Source of the DNA: Linanthus parryae
Lineage: Eukaryota > Streptophyta > Magnoliopsida > Ericales > Polemoniaceae
Assembly (NCBI GenBank): GCA_023055425.1
Contig: JALGPY010000004.1
Coordinates: 63,015,718 to 63,079,717, forward strand
Length of the DNA stretch: 64,000 nucleotides
Direction: 5' to 3'
The notes beneath the pieces were generated by a model. That model made no database searches and was not told the DNA's origin. It saw nothing but the letters and a program-made list of their open reading frames with translations. This document shows, in pieces, positions 32,671 through 44,300 of the stretch. Positions within the stretch are counted from its first letter, which is position 1. Each line of letters opens with the position of its first letter. Position numbers and translations under genes: made by a program.

Positions 32671-33022
32671 TGATGCAGAACGACAAGGACGAAAACTCTA
32701 GCAACTAAGGATAAATGAATCACCCCGAATTCGGACAATAATCTCAAGAACTCAAATGGTTTTATTCATAAATCAATACTGTCTTAAAACAGGAGAAGAG
32801 GACTTATTTATAGGAAAAGTAGACAACTTCTAAAAGGAAATATAATTATTTATTTCTGGAAACTAAATAACTAAATCCTAATTCACCATAAATAAATATG
32901 AAAATCAAATCAAGTTTGGAATCATCCAATCTTTTCCCACTGTGATTGAAAATCAACCCAAATTTGAAATCATTCCATATTTCCCTTATTGTAATTATTA
33001 TTTTCCTTCTTTTTCTGTATTA
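32671..33022 (-). repeat. 5' LTR of PDS5-carrying element
   Basis: 352 bp, TGATGCAGAACG to CTGTATTA on the plus strand (two changes from the expected CTGCATCA). TATA-like TATAAATA on the coding strand at 32805-32812 and AATAAA at 32761-32766. Followed by GAGGG. Confidence 0.95.
32805..32812 (-). promoter_or_regulatory. TATA box in 5' LTR of PDS5-carrying element
   Basis: TATAAATA on the coding strand, conserved in the 3' LTR and in the internal LTR fragment. AATAAA follows about 40 bp downstream (32761-32766), giving a compact promoter-R-polyA layout. Confidence 0.65.
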
Positions 33023-33027
33023 GAGGG

Positions 33028-34440
33028 TCTGGATGAAATCGGAGTGAGTGCGAGAGAGAGTCGATGACTATGGGGTCAATTTTTCTTTGTTACAATATAT
33101 CCCACTCGTAATCTTATGGGCAGTCTCAATATCCCAGGAACTTTCCTTTCAGTCATGGGCTCTCACTGGGTTTATGTCTGAGGTATCTGTGTCGGTCTTC
33201 AACAGAGCCGGTGTTACTTCGATGCCTTTATGTTGTTCCCATGGGTTGTTTCTCAAACAAAAAGACCATAATTCAGAGAAACATAAGAGATCTAAGATCC
33301 AATTTCTGGTCAATCTCTCTTTTCTAAATTACTTAGATGCTTGTTAAAGGACTTTCGATGTGTAATGCACAAAGATGAACCTATATTCGTACCCAATGTT
33401 ACCAGAAACGTGGAACGCTGCGGTACGGGGTACGCTGGGGTAGGCTTCTCTAAAACGCTGTCCGAAACGAAAAACGATTTCCAGGAATGAGGAACGCTAA
33501 TTGGGACAATTTGTCCTACATTATCTAAAAAGTTTTCCTAGTATTAATTTAGTGTTAGTACTTACATTCTCAAAACCAATTACCATAATAATAAATTATG
33601 ACTTTGAACTATTAATAAATATTTTTTTTCTGGTTATAATCCCTTGGAGTCTCCTAAAAGTAGTTACTGTATTAATTAAGGACTTTTGGAAAATTGTGAT
33701 TGTGTTTCCTTCAAGAAAAGTTAAATTATATAATTATTGATTTAATTTACCAATTAGCTGGCAGTTTTTAGGAATATGGGATCTATTTTTAATATTGTAA
33801 TAAATAACATAACAGAGTCCTACCAGAAGTCTTCCTAGTACAGAATCCTAACCAAAGATTACAAAGAGACGTCCAGAGTCCAGAAAACAGAGTTAACGTT
33901 CACGATGAACGAAAAAAATAGAGCAAAACTAGATAAGATGAAGGTGAAGATGAATCTGGATGATAAATAGGTAAGTTCTTTCCTCACCGTCCTAACATCC
34001 CTCGCTGTCTTAAAATGTTGGGACGCTGTGTTTAGCGATCCGGGTCGAAAACGTACCGAAACGCGGTACGAACTACCCTGATCGAAAATCGCCTCTATTT
34101 AGGTCGTACCTACTCAACTTTCTCTCTTTTTCTCTCACTCACACAAAGCCACTGCGAGCTTGACTGAATTTTTAGGAGAAACCCATGACTGAATTTGACC
34201 ATAAAACTGCATTGACTATCTATATAATTTTCCCTACTGAGTTTTGAGGAGAAATCCCTGATCGTTTATTGCCTTCTCTATCTGTGTCTCTAATATCGCT
34301 TAACTCTTGTAGCTCAATCAGCTACCAACTAGACAATCAGCTCCGAGGACATGGTTGTTGCCCGCAAGAAAGTGATATGATAAGTCTAGTAGTTTTTGTT
34401 GAAGCGTTTCGCCGTGCATGCTTTTTGCCTCGGGATATAG
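33028..34440. other. Unassigned 1.4 kb with ACG-rich blocks
   Basis: No coding region recognised. Two blocks, 33398-33480 and 34015-34075, are dense in words such as GGTACG, AACGCTG and GAAACG, the second partly the reverse complement of the first (GCGGTACG and CGTACC). They might be subterminal repeats of a DNA transposon about 0.7 kb long. The DNA between is AT-rich. Confidence 0.4.
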
Positions 34441-34995
34441 AATCTGGAAAAGAGACAATCCAGCCCAGATCATGCACCAACTGAGATGGGTGCCACAGCG
34501 AATGGTACTCGTGCTCTAAAAAGGCGACACCGGGTCTCTGAGTTGCCATACTTTGTAATTGATCCTGATTGCTATCGCCAGGATATTACTAAGTTGATAA
34601 TAATGCATGAGTACCTCCTGCATATGGTTGAACATCCGGGTTTTGTTGCGCTTATACAAAACCTTCAGCCGCAGTTCAATTTGGTGAGTTTCAGCGCTGT
34701 CCAAGGAGATTGTGAAGCCATTTACCAGAGGGAAAAACAAAGCCTTGAGAGGGTGATTAAGGGCGTCACTGGTCAGATCTGTCTTATGCTTGATCTGTGG
34801 ATTTCAAAGAAGTCCATTGGCTATGTCTTCATACTCGGGCAGTTCATTGATCGTGAATGGAAGTTGCATAGGAAACTTTTGAATGTGGTGATGGTACCAC
34901 ACCTCAACACTGATTCTCGTTTCAGCCATGCGATTGCTTCTTGCCTTTCTGTCTGGAGGATAGGTTATTTTCAATCACAACAAGTCAGGCATTAA
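34441..34995 (+). pseudogene. hAT transposase fragment, plus-strand arm
   Basis: 170 codons (34486-34995) matching Daysleeper/Ricesleeper-like hAT proteins: ITKLIIMHEYLLHMVEHPGF, NLQPQFN, VQGDCEAIYQREKQ, GQICLMLDLWISKKSIGYVF, GQFIDREWKLHRKLLN, SHAIASCL. These cover the region between the BED zinc finger and the catalytic core, including the LDLW segment near the first catalytic Asp. No dimerisation domain follows. It is the left arm of an inverted repeat with 35055-35610. Confidence 0.85.
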
Positions 34996-35054
34996 GAAGT
35001 AGCGGGTTTTTAATGGAGAGTAACACTCTAAGATAATCGATTCCGGCTTCACTT

Positions 35055-36040
35055 AATGCATGACTTATTGTGATAGAAATAACCTATCCTGAAGATTCCA
35101 GTTAGAAAGGCAAGAAGCAACCGCATGGCTGAAACCAGAATCAGTGTTGAGGTAGGGTACCATCACCACATTCAGAAGTTTCCTATGCAACTTCCAGTCA
35201 CAATCAATGAACTGCCAGCGTATGAAGACATAGCCAATGGACTTCTTTGAAGTCCACACATCAAGCTTAAGACAGATCTGTCCAGTGACTCCCTTAATCA
35301 GCCTCTGAAGGCTTGGTTTTTCCTCTGGTAAATGGCTTCACAATCTCCTTGGACAGTGCTGAAACTCACCAAATCGAACTACGGCTGAAGGTTCAGGATA
35401 GGCGCAACACAACCCGGATGTTCAATCATATGCAGGGGATAGTCATGGATTATTATTAACTTAGCAATATCCTGGCAAAAACGATCAGGATCAAATCCAA
35501 AGTACGGCAACTCAGAGACCTTGTGCCGCCTTTTTGAAGCACGAGTACCATTCGCTGTGGCACCCATCTCAGGTGCAGGATCTGGGCTAGATTGTCTCTT
35601 TTTCCAGGTTCTTCTTTGTCTTTTGAGACTAAGATTTTGAATATTGTCGTCCCCAATTTCCTTTCTTATACTTTATTCATTTTTCCGAAGGATTTGAACT
35701 CGTGCCCCCCCCCCTCCCCCCCCCCCCTCCCCCCCCCCCCCCCCCCGATTAGGAACTATGAGAAAAGGACGTACATCACCCTTCACGCCTCCTCCTAGGT
35801 GTTTTTAAAGTCTGTTAAATCTACGTACACTTTTACCGCAATAATTGCACTTGGCTCTTTTATTGCCTAAATCAAAAGCAGGTGTGCCATGATCACGGAC
35901 GTTGATTTCAGATTTACAGGACACCATTTTATTGCGATTACATGTACTAAAGTTTGTCGCAAGTTTTAGTCCTGAAGTTATCGTAAGAAAAGGGAAACCT
36001 TTAAATCTAAAATCAACGTCCACGATCATGGAATACATGT
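35055..36040 (-). pseudogene. hAT transposase gene fragment, minus-strand copy
   Basis: Reading leftward: a BED-type zinc finger (KRAKCNYCGKSVRRFNRL) at about 35805-35880, an intron-like stretch with a long C run (35703-35748), then MGATANGTRASKRRHKVSELP (35567), KLIIIHDYPLHMIEHPG, a stop, and SKKSIGYVFI, QFIDCDWKLHRKLLN, SHAVASCLSNW. It corresponds to BED finger plus N-terminal half of a hAT transposase. Stops and a frame break make it inactive. Both its ends are matched by inverted copies on either side. Confidence 0.82.
35703..35748. repeat. Poly-C tract
   Basis: About 46 bases of C interrupted by single T residues. The inverted copy at 36115-36240 has only ordinary sequence at the homologous place, so the run expanded here, or is partly a sequencing artefact. 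Confidence 0.9.
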
Positions 36041-36250
36041 TTTTGTTTCAGGCAATGAAAGAGCCAAGTGCGGTAAGGATGCAAGTGGATTCAGCCGACT
36101 TGAAAAATACCTAGGAGGAGGATTGAAATGTGATGTAGGTCCTTTTCTCAGAGTTCCCGATCCGGTGAGGGACCTGTTCAAATTTCAAATCCTTCAGAAA
36201 AATAAAAAAGTATGAGTAAGGAAGAGGGGGCGACAATTTTCCAGATCTTA
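35985..36250 (+). pseudogene. hAT BED zinc-finger fragment, plus-strand inverted copy
   Basis: Inverted partner of 35640-35950. It reads GNERAKCGKDASGFSRLEKYLGG in the sense frame, a degraded BED finger, followed by CTAGGAGGAGGATTG and TCTCAGAGTTCC matching the intron-like part of the minus copy. The centre of this second palindrome is near 35965. Confidence 0.75.
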
Positions 36251-37638
36251 GTTTTAAACAGCATGATTCTATCTCCCGAGGTGATAACTGTGCACGGGGA
36301 AACTCTTCAACATAAATCAAATCTTGCAGCAAGATGTGGTACCCCTAGGTGTATCGGACCAGGGGCGCATGTCTACTGACTGTTGTTCCTCTGTTTTATT
36401 AGAGTCTGATTTCCTGTTAAGAAGTTTTACTAGATATATTGTCTAGCTTAGGGTTTTCTTGTTCGTATGTTCATGACTGGTTCCTATCATGTAATCAGCC
36501 AAAGGATTTCTATTTTCATATCTGAGTGTTCATCAATAATTTAGATTCCATACCGTCTTTATACAAAATCTTTAATTGTTTGCACACATTTAGATTCTCA
36601 TCCTAATTATGAATTTCCTTGGGCAGCCTTAATTCATTGTAGCTTCATGTAAGCATTGATGAAATTGTGGAAGGACTCGTTAGTGTCCTTGTGAAAATTC
36701 TTTGAAGGGGTTGTGTAGCTAGCTAACCAGACCAGACAAATTTCTGCGGATAAATCTGAAGAAGTGAATTTGAGGGATGGAGATGAACATTAGAAAAATG
36801 GAATTTTAGGGGTAGAAAGAGAATTTTGCAGTTCACTTTTGCAATGAAATTTATCCATGATAAACTTGATGGGTCGGAGCTGGACAGTTGGAGTAATGTG
36901 GATTGGGAAGTTTCTGGTAGTAGTATAATGTTGGTAGGTTAACATAACTGATTTGTCCAAAAATGAGAATGTGATAGTTATGTTATGAATTCCCTCCTCA
37001 TCTATCCTATTGACCTTCAGTTTGTCATTTCTCTACTCCTTTCATTTCCTTTTCCCTTTCTCTGAGGAAAATATTGATTGTCTTTCATTAAACCTTTTTC
37101 TCACACTAACTCCTCCACTCCCATCTTACCCCAGCATTTATTGTGATGAAAAAAAGTCATTGAGGAATCACAGCTTTCAAAATCTCAACAAGTCAAATTT
37201 TATTCGTACCTCAAGCTCCCTTACATATCGTTTATCAGTAGTATCAATAAAAATATAAAAGTCATAATCATATCCGAAAAAATTATTACCTTTGTTCATC
37301 TAGATGTCTAATCAAATCTACCCCGAAATTATTGGTTCATTAATTTTCAATTCATCAAATCATTCCCTAAAGTAACTATTTTTCCATATTTTTAGTTTTT
37401 TCTTCTTCGTTTGTAGTTCTCGATCGATGACCATGGTGCTAGACATGCCATATGCTAACTGGTCGAAGGATTATACTTTTCATGGTGTACGGAATAATAG
37501 TAGGGTATGAAATCTAGCTCTATAGATACCTGAGAGGACTAATATAGAATCTCCGTAGACCGACATACAATGAATAAGTTGTTTTTCAAAAGTCTAACCA
37601 TCTGATAGATTTGTTTAATGTTTCTATCATGTTCTTTC
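36251..37638. other. Unassigned 1.4 kb
   Basis: AT-rich, no recognised ORF, LTR end or RNA gene. Small ORFs here have no recognisable content. Confidence 0.5.
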
Positions 37639-37900
37639 AAGTATTGCCTAATCCCTCATTTTTTTGAAGTTTTTCACAAGGCCTAGATCACAAACACTTA
37701 TTATCACTCTATTTTTGAATCCACCCAATCCAGCTTGCTGAATCCCTCATTTTGGGAAGTTATTCACTAGGCCCAGATTACAAACACTTATTATCAAGTC
37801 TATCAAGTATTGCTTAATCCCTGAGAAGCTATTCACAAGGCCTGGATCTCAAACACATATTATCACTCTGTTATTGAATCCACCCAATCCAGCTTGCTTG
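37639..37900. repeat. Imperfect tandem repeat, about three copies
   Basis: Copies share AAGTATTGC-TAATCCCT, a TTCACAAGGCC-type block, CACTTATTATCA and GAATCCACCCAATCCAGC. Copies start at about 37639, 37738 (shortened) and 37804. It lies directly upstream of the first recognisable LINE sequence. Confidence 0.7.
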
Positions 37901-39920
37901 TTTGGAACAAAGAATGCTTTGGAAACTTGTTTCACAAACAGTAAACTCTCCTAGAGCTAGGCTCAATGGCATTCAGAAAGCCTTGGATAACTCCCCTCCC
38001 GGTTCCTTTCTATCTTAAGGATGAGCTCAAGTCAAGGATGAGTACAATAGCATTTTAATCCAATAGGGGGATATGAATATATGTTTCTTTCATGCTTCAA
38101 CTCTGAGTTGAAGGAACATAAACAAAATCAATACTTTTAGGGATGGGAATGGCCCTTGGCTTTATGATAAAGGATGTTGCTAACACATTTCTTAGAGTTT
38201 CCTCTGACTCCACCTCTCACTCAGTCAACATTGGCAACCCGAACTTCGGGGTTTCCTTTCCCCAAATTCTTAATGAGCTGCATGTGAAGCTCAGTGTTAC
38301 CCCGTCCTTGGAGGAGCTAAGAGATGTCATGTGGTCCTTCAAGACAAGGAAATCCCGAGGCTCTGATTGCTTTCATCATATGTTCTTTCAAAAGAATAAG
38401 GACACCTCAAAACACCATATGTTCTTAGTTTAATCAGCTCCATATTGAATGACTTCTCCTTGCCTTTGGTATCAATGACACCATCTTGTGCCTCATTTCA
38501 AAAATGCCTAAGTCTCAGGCCTATCGCTCTTTTTGATATTGTGTGAAAATTCATCACCAAAATTGTGCCTCTCAATCAAGCCCCTATTGGACTCTTTAAT
38601 ATCTCCCTTCCAGTTTAGCTTGGAAGGAGAGGAGCTGATAATATTTCTATTGTTCAGGACTTGGTGCATATTTTAAGAGCATGAAAGGTATGGTGGGGAA
38701 GATTTTATATTCTTGCTGGATCTTGAGAAAGCATATGATAACATTGAGTAGAGTTTGTTCACAACCACCATTCAGTACTTCAACTATCCCGTTCCTTTGA
38801 CTAAAGTGGTTATGACTTGTATCTCCTCCCCTTCCATGGCTGTCTTTGTTAATGGTATTGCTTCATAGACTTTTTTTTTTTTTTTTTTCCTTTTAAGGGT
38901 TTAAGGCATGGAGACCTCATTTCTCCCTACCTATCCAGTGTATAAATGGCTCTCTAACAAGATCACTGGCATAATTGCTAATGGTGAGTTTAAGCCGGTG
39001 AAAGCTACACATACAAGTCTTACTATTTCCCATCATTTCTTTGTTCATGACCTTCAGATCATTGGGAAGGCTACTACTAGAAACTGTAGCTTCATTCAAG
39101 GCCTAACGGGAGATTTTTGTCGTCTGTCTAGTCATAAGATTAACCTGGGAAAATATATGATTCTTTTCTCCAGCAATACTCCTCCCATGATTTCTGATCA
39201 TTGTGCAAGAACTTTTGCCGTCAGTAAGTGTAATAATCTTGGGGTTTACCTTAGATGTGCAATTATCAACAAATGACCCTGCTAGAGCTTATTTTCAGTT
39301 TCTTGACGACAAGCTGAGGGAAAAGCTGGGTACCTGGAAAGTTAGTAAAATATCCAACGTTGCAGAGTCAGCCTCTTCGAAATCTCTTGACAACCATCCC
39401 CATTATGCATACCTAGGAACGATACTAATGAAGACAACTCACAATATTAGGTGGGATTCTGTTACTAAGACTAAAGATTTGTGGTGGGGGGTATTGAACT
39501 CTGTATAGCTAAACCCATGAATCTTGCTCTCCTTGCTAGAAAACTACTAGACATTATTCAAAAATAAAAAATAGAATATGTGGAGCAAAACTTTGGCTAG
39601 TAGATACAGTTCGAATGCTAATACTAGCTTCTTTGTGAGGAAAGAATCAAGTGTGGGATGAAAGTTGCTGGTCCTGGGATTGGATACAGACTGGGAAAAG
39701 GAGACTCCAACTTCAGGTTTTCTATTTTGTGTGAAAATTAGACTATAAGAAGCCTTATTGAGTGGCCTTTTGATTTACTAATGAGGAACTTGTGACCGTT
39801 AGAGAAGCCTGAAACTCTTTGCTAGAGGGTAACTGTCCCATGTCCTTCTCTAACCTTGCTGAGATCCTCGCTATAATGCTTGGGAAACCTTTTGATCCCT
39901 CATCTTCTTTCATTGATAAG
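37901..39920 (+). pseudogene. L1-type LINE reverse transcriptase, part 1
   Basis: Plus-strand L1 ORF2 remnant in many frames. Order: WNKECFGN, ARLNGIQKALDNSP (about 37905-38000); RNINKINTFRDGNGPWL (38110-38160); PSLEELRDVMWSFKTRKSRGSDCF (RT motif 1, 38310-38380); GRRGADNISIVQDLVHIL (38620-38670); FILLDLEKAYDNIE (38705-38750); GLRHGDLISPYL (38900-38935); FFVHDLQIIGKA where FADD is expected (39035-39075); LGTWKVSKISN (39325-39360); then linker wording up to FIDKP (39910-39925). The catalytic FADD is FVHD, so RT is dead. No endonuclease domain was recognised upstream. The Tat element interrupts it at 39925. Confidence 0.85.
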
Positions 39921-39925
39921 CCTAT

Positions 39926-40537
39926 TTTATACAGGAGGATTCTTTGAGGAAGATCCAAGTGTACACCGGGGGTAGAGGATAGAAACACGTGGAGTGTAGG
40001 TCGTGAGTAGGGAGAGAGCAAGCAGTGATAACTGAGAGAGAGACAGAGAGAGAGTATGAAAATGGCCAGAGCTTCAGCGTGATCCGAAGATTGCAATGAA
40101 GGGTTAACGATCGTATATATAGTGGAAATGTGACCGTTGAAGTGGGTTAATGCGCCCATTAATGGCGGCTTAATTACCTCAACCATAACGGAACGTTCGA
40201 CCGCATATATAGGGACCGTTACGCACTTCGCCCGTGTATACCGGAACCATTATGAGGTTGACCGGGTTTATGAGACACGTGGCCATAAATCTCTCAAAGC
40301 AGTTATCAAGGGTCGCGCGCGGGCTTGGTTGTCGCTCGCGCGCGACAGATCTTATTGTAGCCTCCAAACCACTAAGTCCCTACGACTCCCGTGTGGAATG
40401 ATATGCAAGGGGCCCTGTCTCGCAGCCCCCATACGGATAAGCATAGGTAATGCTCGTGTAATACTGGAGCACCACCGGATGTGCTAGATGGCTGCCACGT
40501 GTAAGCTGACTCACGTGGCTAGAATACACTATCTACA
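39926..40537 (-). repeat. 3' LTR of Tat-type element
   Basis: 612 bp. Starts TTTATACAGGAGG where the 5' LTR has TGTATACAGAAGG (terminal TG changed to TT) and ends ACTATCTACA. Matches 52417-53021 nearly throughout, with a few short indels in the GA-rich part (40020-40060). Confidence 0.93.
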
Positions 40538-40552
40538 TTAGCCCCTTTTTGC
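40538..40552 (-). other. Polypurine tract of Tat-type element
   Basis: Coding strand CAAAAAGGGGCTAA directly before the 3' LTR start TGTAGATAG. Confidence 0.8.
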
Positions 40553-41346
40553 GCGTGGAGACACTTATCAGATGAACTTTAATGCGCAAAAACTAGCGCG
40601 CGCGCTGTAGCCACGCACCAATTCAAATGTTCGAGATATCAGCCCCCACGCATGTCATTATAGCCTAGAATCCCTAGAATCGTGCCTTTTGTTCTTCTAG
40701 GGTTCTAGCCGTGACATCAGCAGAGGCCTGTGATTGCGTGATTCGGCGGTGACTGTTGCGATTCGACAACTGAAAAGACGCGACTCTTCAGCAGATTTGA
40801 ATAAATATCCCTCATCCTCCATTGTTGAAGCTACTACTTCTTTCTAGAGTGAATGTTTAATGAGAATCTCCGAGAGAAAATCCAAATCATCAATCACCAT
40901 TTCTTCTTGGCGAATCGTCTCCTTCAAATTGCTTCAACAACACAAGGTTGGTTCGCTTAAATTTGATTAACTCTTCTCGTATGAATATCCCCCTCTTGAC
41001 ATGCCTTTATCTGTTGAATCTGAAATCCATAAACATTCAAAGACCCACCATTGTTTGTAACTGCGGAAAAGGTTCTTAAAACCCTAAAAGACTGAAACTT
41101 TGAAACTTTGGTATTCTGGAATTCTAAAACCAGGGAACTGGAACCTAGAACTTGTAATTTCCAAAATTGAAACTGATACGAGCCAACTTGAAACCCAGAA
41201 GCTTGGAACTCTTAAGACTGAACTCAACAGTTCTTCAAATATCTAGACCTTGAAAATTTGTTTGAAATTTATTCTTGAATTTCTGCTTGAGTCAAATCTA
41301 AAGGTGGATAAATTTCTCCCCCCCCCCCTTTTGCTTTGCTGTAGAA
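40553..41346 (+). other. Upstream region of the antisense gene, non-coding
   Basis: About 0.8 kb between the LTR and the start of the plus-strand gene. It should contain that gene's promoter and leader. CTCATCCTCC and AACAACACAAGG|TTGG-like wording near 40940 could mark a leader and splice site, but nothing is firm. A C run lies at 41320-41330. Confidence 0.5.
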
Positions 41347-44300
41347 ATGACCAGAACGAAGGCAACTAAATCTGTGAAAGAAGTTGATGAAATTCTCGAT
41401 CTTCCTAAATCTTTGTGGAAGAAAGCTCCTTACCTGGGTGGTGAAGACTACTACCATGCCAGTGTCAAGTTAAAGAGGCTGCATGAACCTGTTTCTAAAG
41501 ACCTGTTATTTCTAACCCCTCAACCTAGTCTAGAAGAGTTAGATTTAATTGATGCCAAGGACGTAGTCAGATTGGGCCTTGAAAATGGATTCTGTCCACA
41601 TACTGAGATCTTGACCCAGGCTTTCGTGAACAAGTTGGATTTAATGGATGAATGGACTGACCATGTATTGACTTATCATGCTGTCAATCTGACCCAAGCT
41701 GGGGTATATTACGCCATCAGAGCTACAAAGGGTGCTGCTGTGAAACTGAATCTCTTTTCCAGGTACTCACCAATAACCCATGCCTTCCATTTTGCTGAGT
41801 TCGAGGCAGCCCCCACCTTGGAGGACGTGCACATGCTGTATGACCTTCCTCCCATGGGCGAAGTCGATCCTTCGCTGCACTGGAAACTGATGAAGAGGTC
41901 GCTTTATATGAGCAGATGGTCGAGTGCATTGCGGAGGTCAAGAAGATTTCTACTAGTTGGACATCTGCGAAACCCCTTCCAAAATTTCAATTAATTGACA
42001 CCTCTGCGAAGAATACTTGGAGAAAATGGGTGCAATACTTCTTCCGTGAGTATGCAAATAGCAAGATCACTAAAGAGCTGCTGGACAAAGATCCCAAGGC
42101 GGAGAATTTCATAGAAGGTAAAGGGTACAACTGGACTTTGTGCGGCTTCCTTTGTATTTGTCTTTCTCGGTTCTTGATTGATGGTCATCCCCATGATGGA
42201 GTCTTCTATTATGTTTTGCCCATTTCTCTTCGCCTATTCTTAGGCCAGAACGTCGCACTCGGGCCTCTGGTGTTGGGAACTCTCTACCATCGATTGGACC
42301 AGCTTGTTGCTGCAGTGGAAGAGTCGCGTGGGAGACTTGATGTTCTGTCTTTTGTCAACATTTCCTTCCTTACCATGTGGGTTTTTGAAAGGTGGAATTC
42401 ATATGCTCCTACCCCTTCAAGAGCCAGATCATGGAATGTTCCTGGTGCTCAGAATGCGCTTCGGTGTGGGAGAGCTTCACGGTGGTATAGGACAAAGGAT
42501 CCCAAGTGTAAATGGAGTTTGATCTGCGATGATCGAACCAAATTCGTTGCCACGCCTTATGCGACTTGCATTGAAGAGGTGCGATTCTACTCGCGTATGT
42601 ACCCGTCTGAAGGTGGCCCCATTTCTAAGGATAGCCTCACCAAAGGGCCTAGCTGTTTCAGCGAGTTTGTCTGTTGGTGTTTGAGAGGCTCATTGCCCGC
42701 TCTTGCGGAGCATATTACTGAGATATTTCCCAAGTATGAACGTATCACAGTTGACATTGATCACATTCGCGTATGCCCCCAGCTGGACTATGACATAGTG
42801 GCACCTTCTCTCTGGCCTAATTCAGTGTGTAGAGTTTTCTAAAGCGACTGCTGACATTCATGTGTAAATCTGCTCTGCTTGCTAGTCTGCCTTTCGATCA
42901 ACCTTTAGGGAAGCGCGAGGGTCGCCCCACAAAAATTTGGGTCTCTTTCTGGAATACTCAGCTGGCAAGGTTTGCAAAATCGGCTTCACCGTGCATCAGC
43001 AGGGCTCCCTCTATTTGAAGGAATTCCTTCCCATTTATTCCTTTCTGGACAAGGAAAATCACCCGTGTGCCAACTTGATCCTTTCTGAGAAAGTGGCCGC
43101 TGTTAAAGAAGGACTTCAAAGCATGATTGAGTACAGTGAATCCTTTTCTAAGGTAAATAACACTTCCTTGCCTTTCTTGAAATGCATCTATTTCGGGTGC
43201 GGTGTCTTACATAAAATTCCCTCTTTTCAGTGCTGCTTGAGGAGGTTCGCATCTGGAGACCGCAGTTTTGCGCTGGTCGATGCTCTCCTTCATGCGAAGA
43301 GAAGCAAGAAGGTCATCTCTTTGACTATGAAAAGGGATTCTAAATTGGAGGCTCTTTTGCGCTAGGAGATGGATGTATTCGTCCGCTCTCTGATAAGCGA
43401 GAGTGCTGAAGCGGACGCAGATGTTGCTCCAAGGGAAAAAAGGCAAAAGAAAAAATCAATTGTGATTTCTTCGCCGCCTAGGGAAGCTCCGGTTTCACCG
43501 CCCACGGAGGCTCCTGCTCCCAAAGGAAAAGGCAAAGGTCGCCTGCGCAGCAAGTCTCGAAAGGAAACTGCAGTTGAAGACTTTATCCCATACAATCAGG
43601 AGGAAGAAGAAGATATAGAAGAAGAAAGAGAAGGAGAAAGATAAGAAGAAAGAGAAGAAGAAGAAAGGAAAGAGAGTTTAAACGGTAATTGAATGAACTC
43701 ATTTTTCCTTTAGTCACGAACTTTGACGATAATGTTGTTAAAGCAAACTCCTTCTTAGCAGACGATGATAATGAAACCATCAGTGGCCTTTTGGCCATGG
43801 AACGTGGACGAACACGGGGCTCTTGCCCAGATGCGTCAAGTGAGGCCATAGACGCGCATATAATCAAGGAATCCAAGAGAATGGTTGTTGAGGCGGAAGA
43901 GAGAAGAAGGAAACGCAAGGAGGATGATGTGGAAATGGTTACAAGGAGGAGTCTAGAAGAGCAACATGCTGGCAGCATGAGTGTGGCTGCTCTAGAACAA
44001 GCACAAATTGATTTCGAGGAAATCGCTGGCGGTGAAGAAGGTACTATTTTTAATCTTGATGTAACCTATCAAGAGGTAATCTTTGGTGCATTAAAGCATG
44101 GGGTAACTAAACATGACATTCGTAGGTGGTTAGTGGAAAAGTGTGGTGAACCCTCAGGTAAAATACTTGAACAATAGTTGCAAGTGAACTTAACAAATCA
44201 TTCCGTGGTGTAACGAGTTTTTCACGTGACATCAGGTCATGCACACCTTAAAGATGTGATAAATGAGGGAACACCTGTTTCATATGGTCTTGAAGCTGCA

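Larger units (their letters stand above)
28279..33022 (-). mobile_element. Non-autonomous LTR retroelement carrying PDS5-like cargo
   Basis: A complete 4,744-bp element on the minus strand. Seen directly: LTRs at 28279-28609 and 32671-33022, ends TGATGCAG and CTGCATCA, perfect 5-bp duplications GAGGG (28274-28278 and 33023-33027), an initiator-Met primer site two bases inside the 5' LTR, and a polypurine tract (AGCAGGGGAGAA) directly before the 3' LTR. By hand count the LTRs differ at about 16 of 330 aligned positions plus one 21-bp indel. The 4.06-kb interior has no recognisable gag, protease, integrase or RT. Instead it has two copies of a PDS5-like sequence ending in 19-residue repeats, with a partial diverged LTR between them. 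It must have moved with enzymes from another element. Confidence 0.93.

Noticed and set aside
35703..35748. Poly-C tract as a functional element
   Set aside because: Absent from the inverted copy; most likely slippage or a sequencing artefact.
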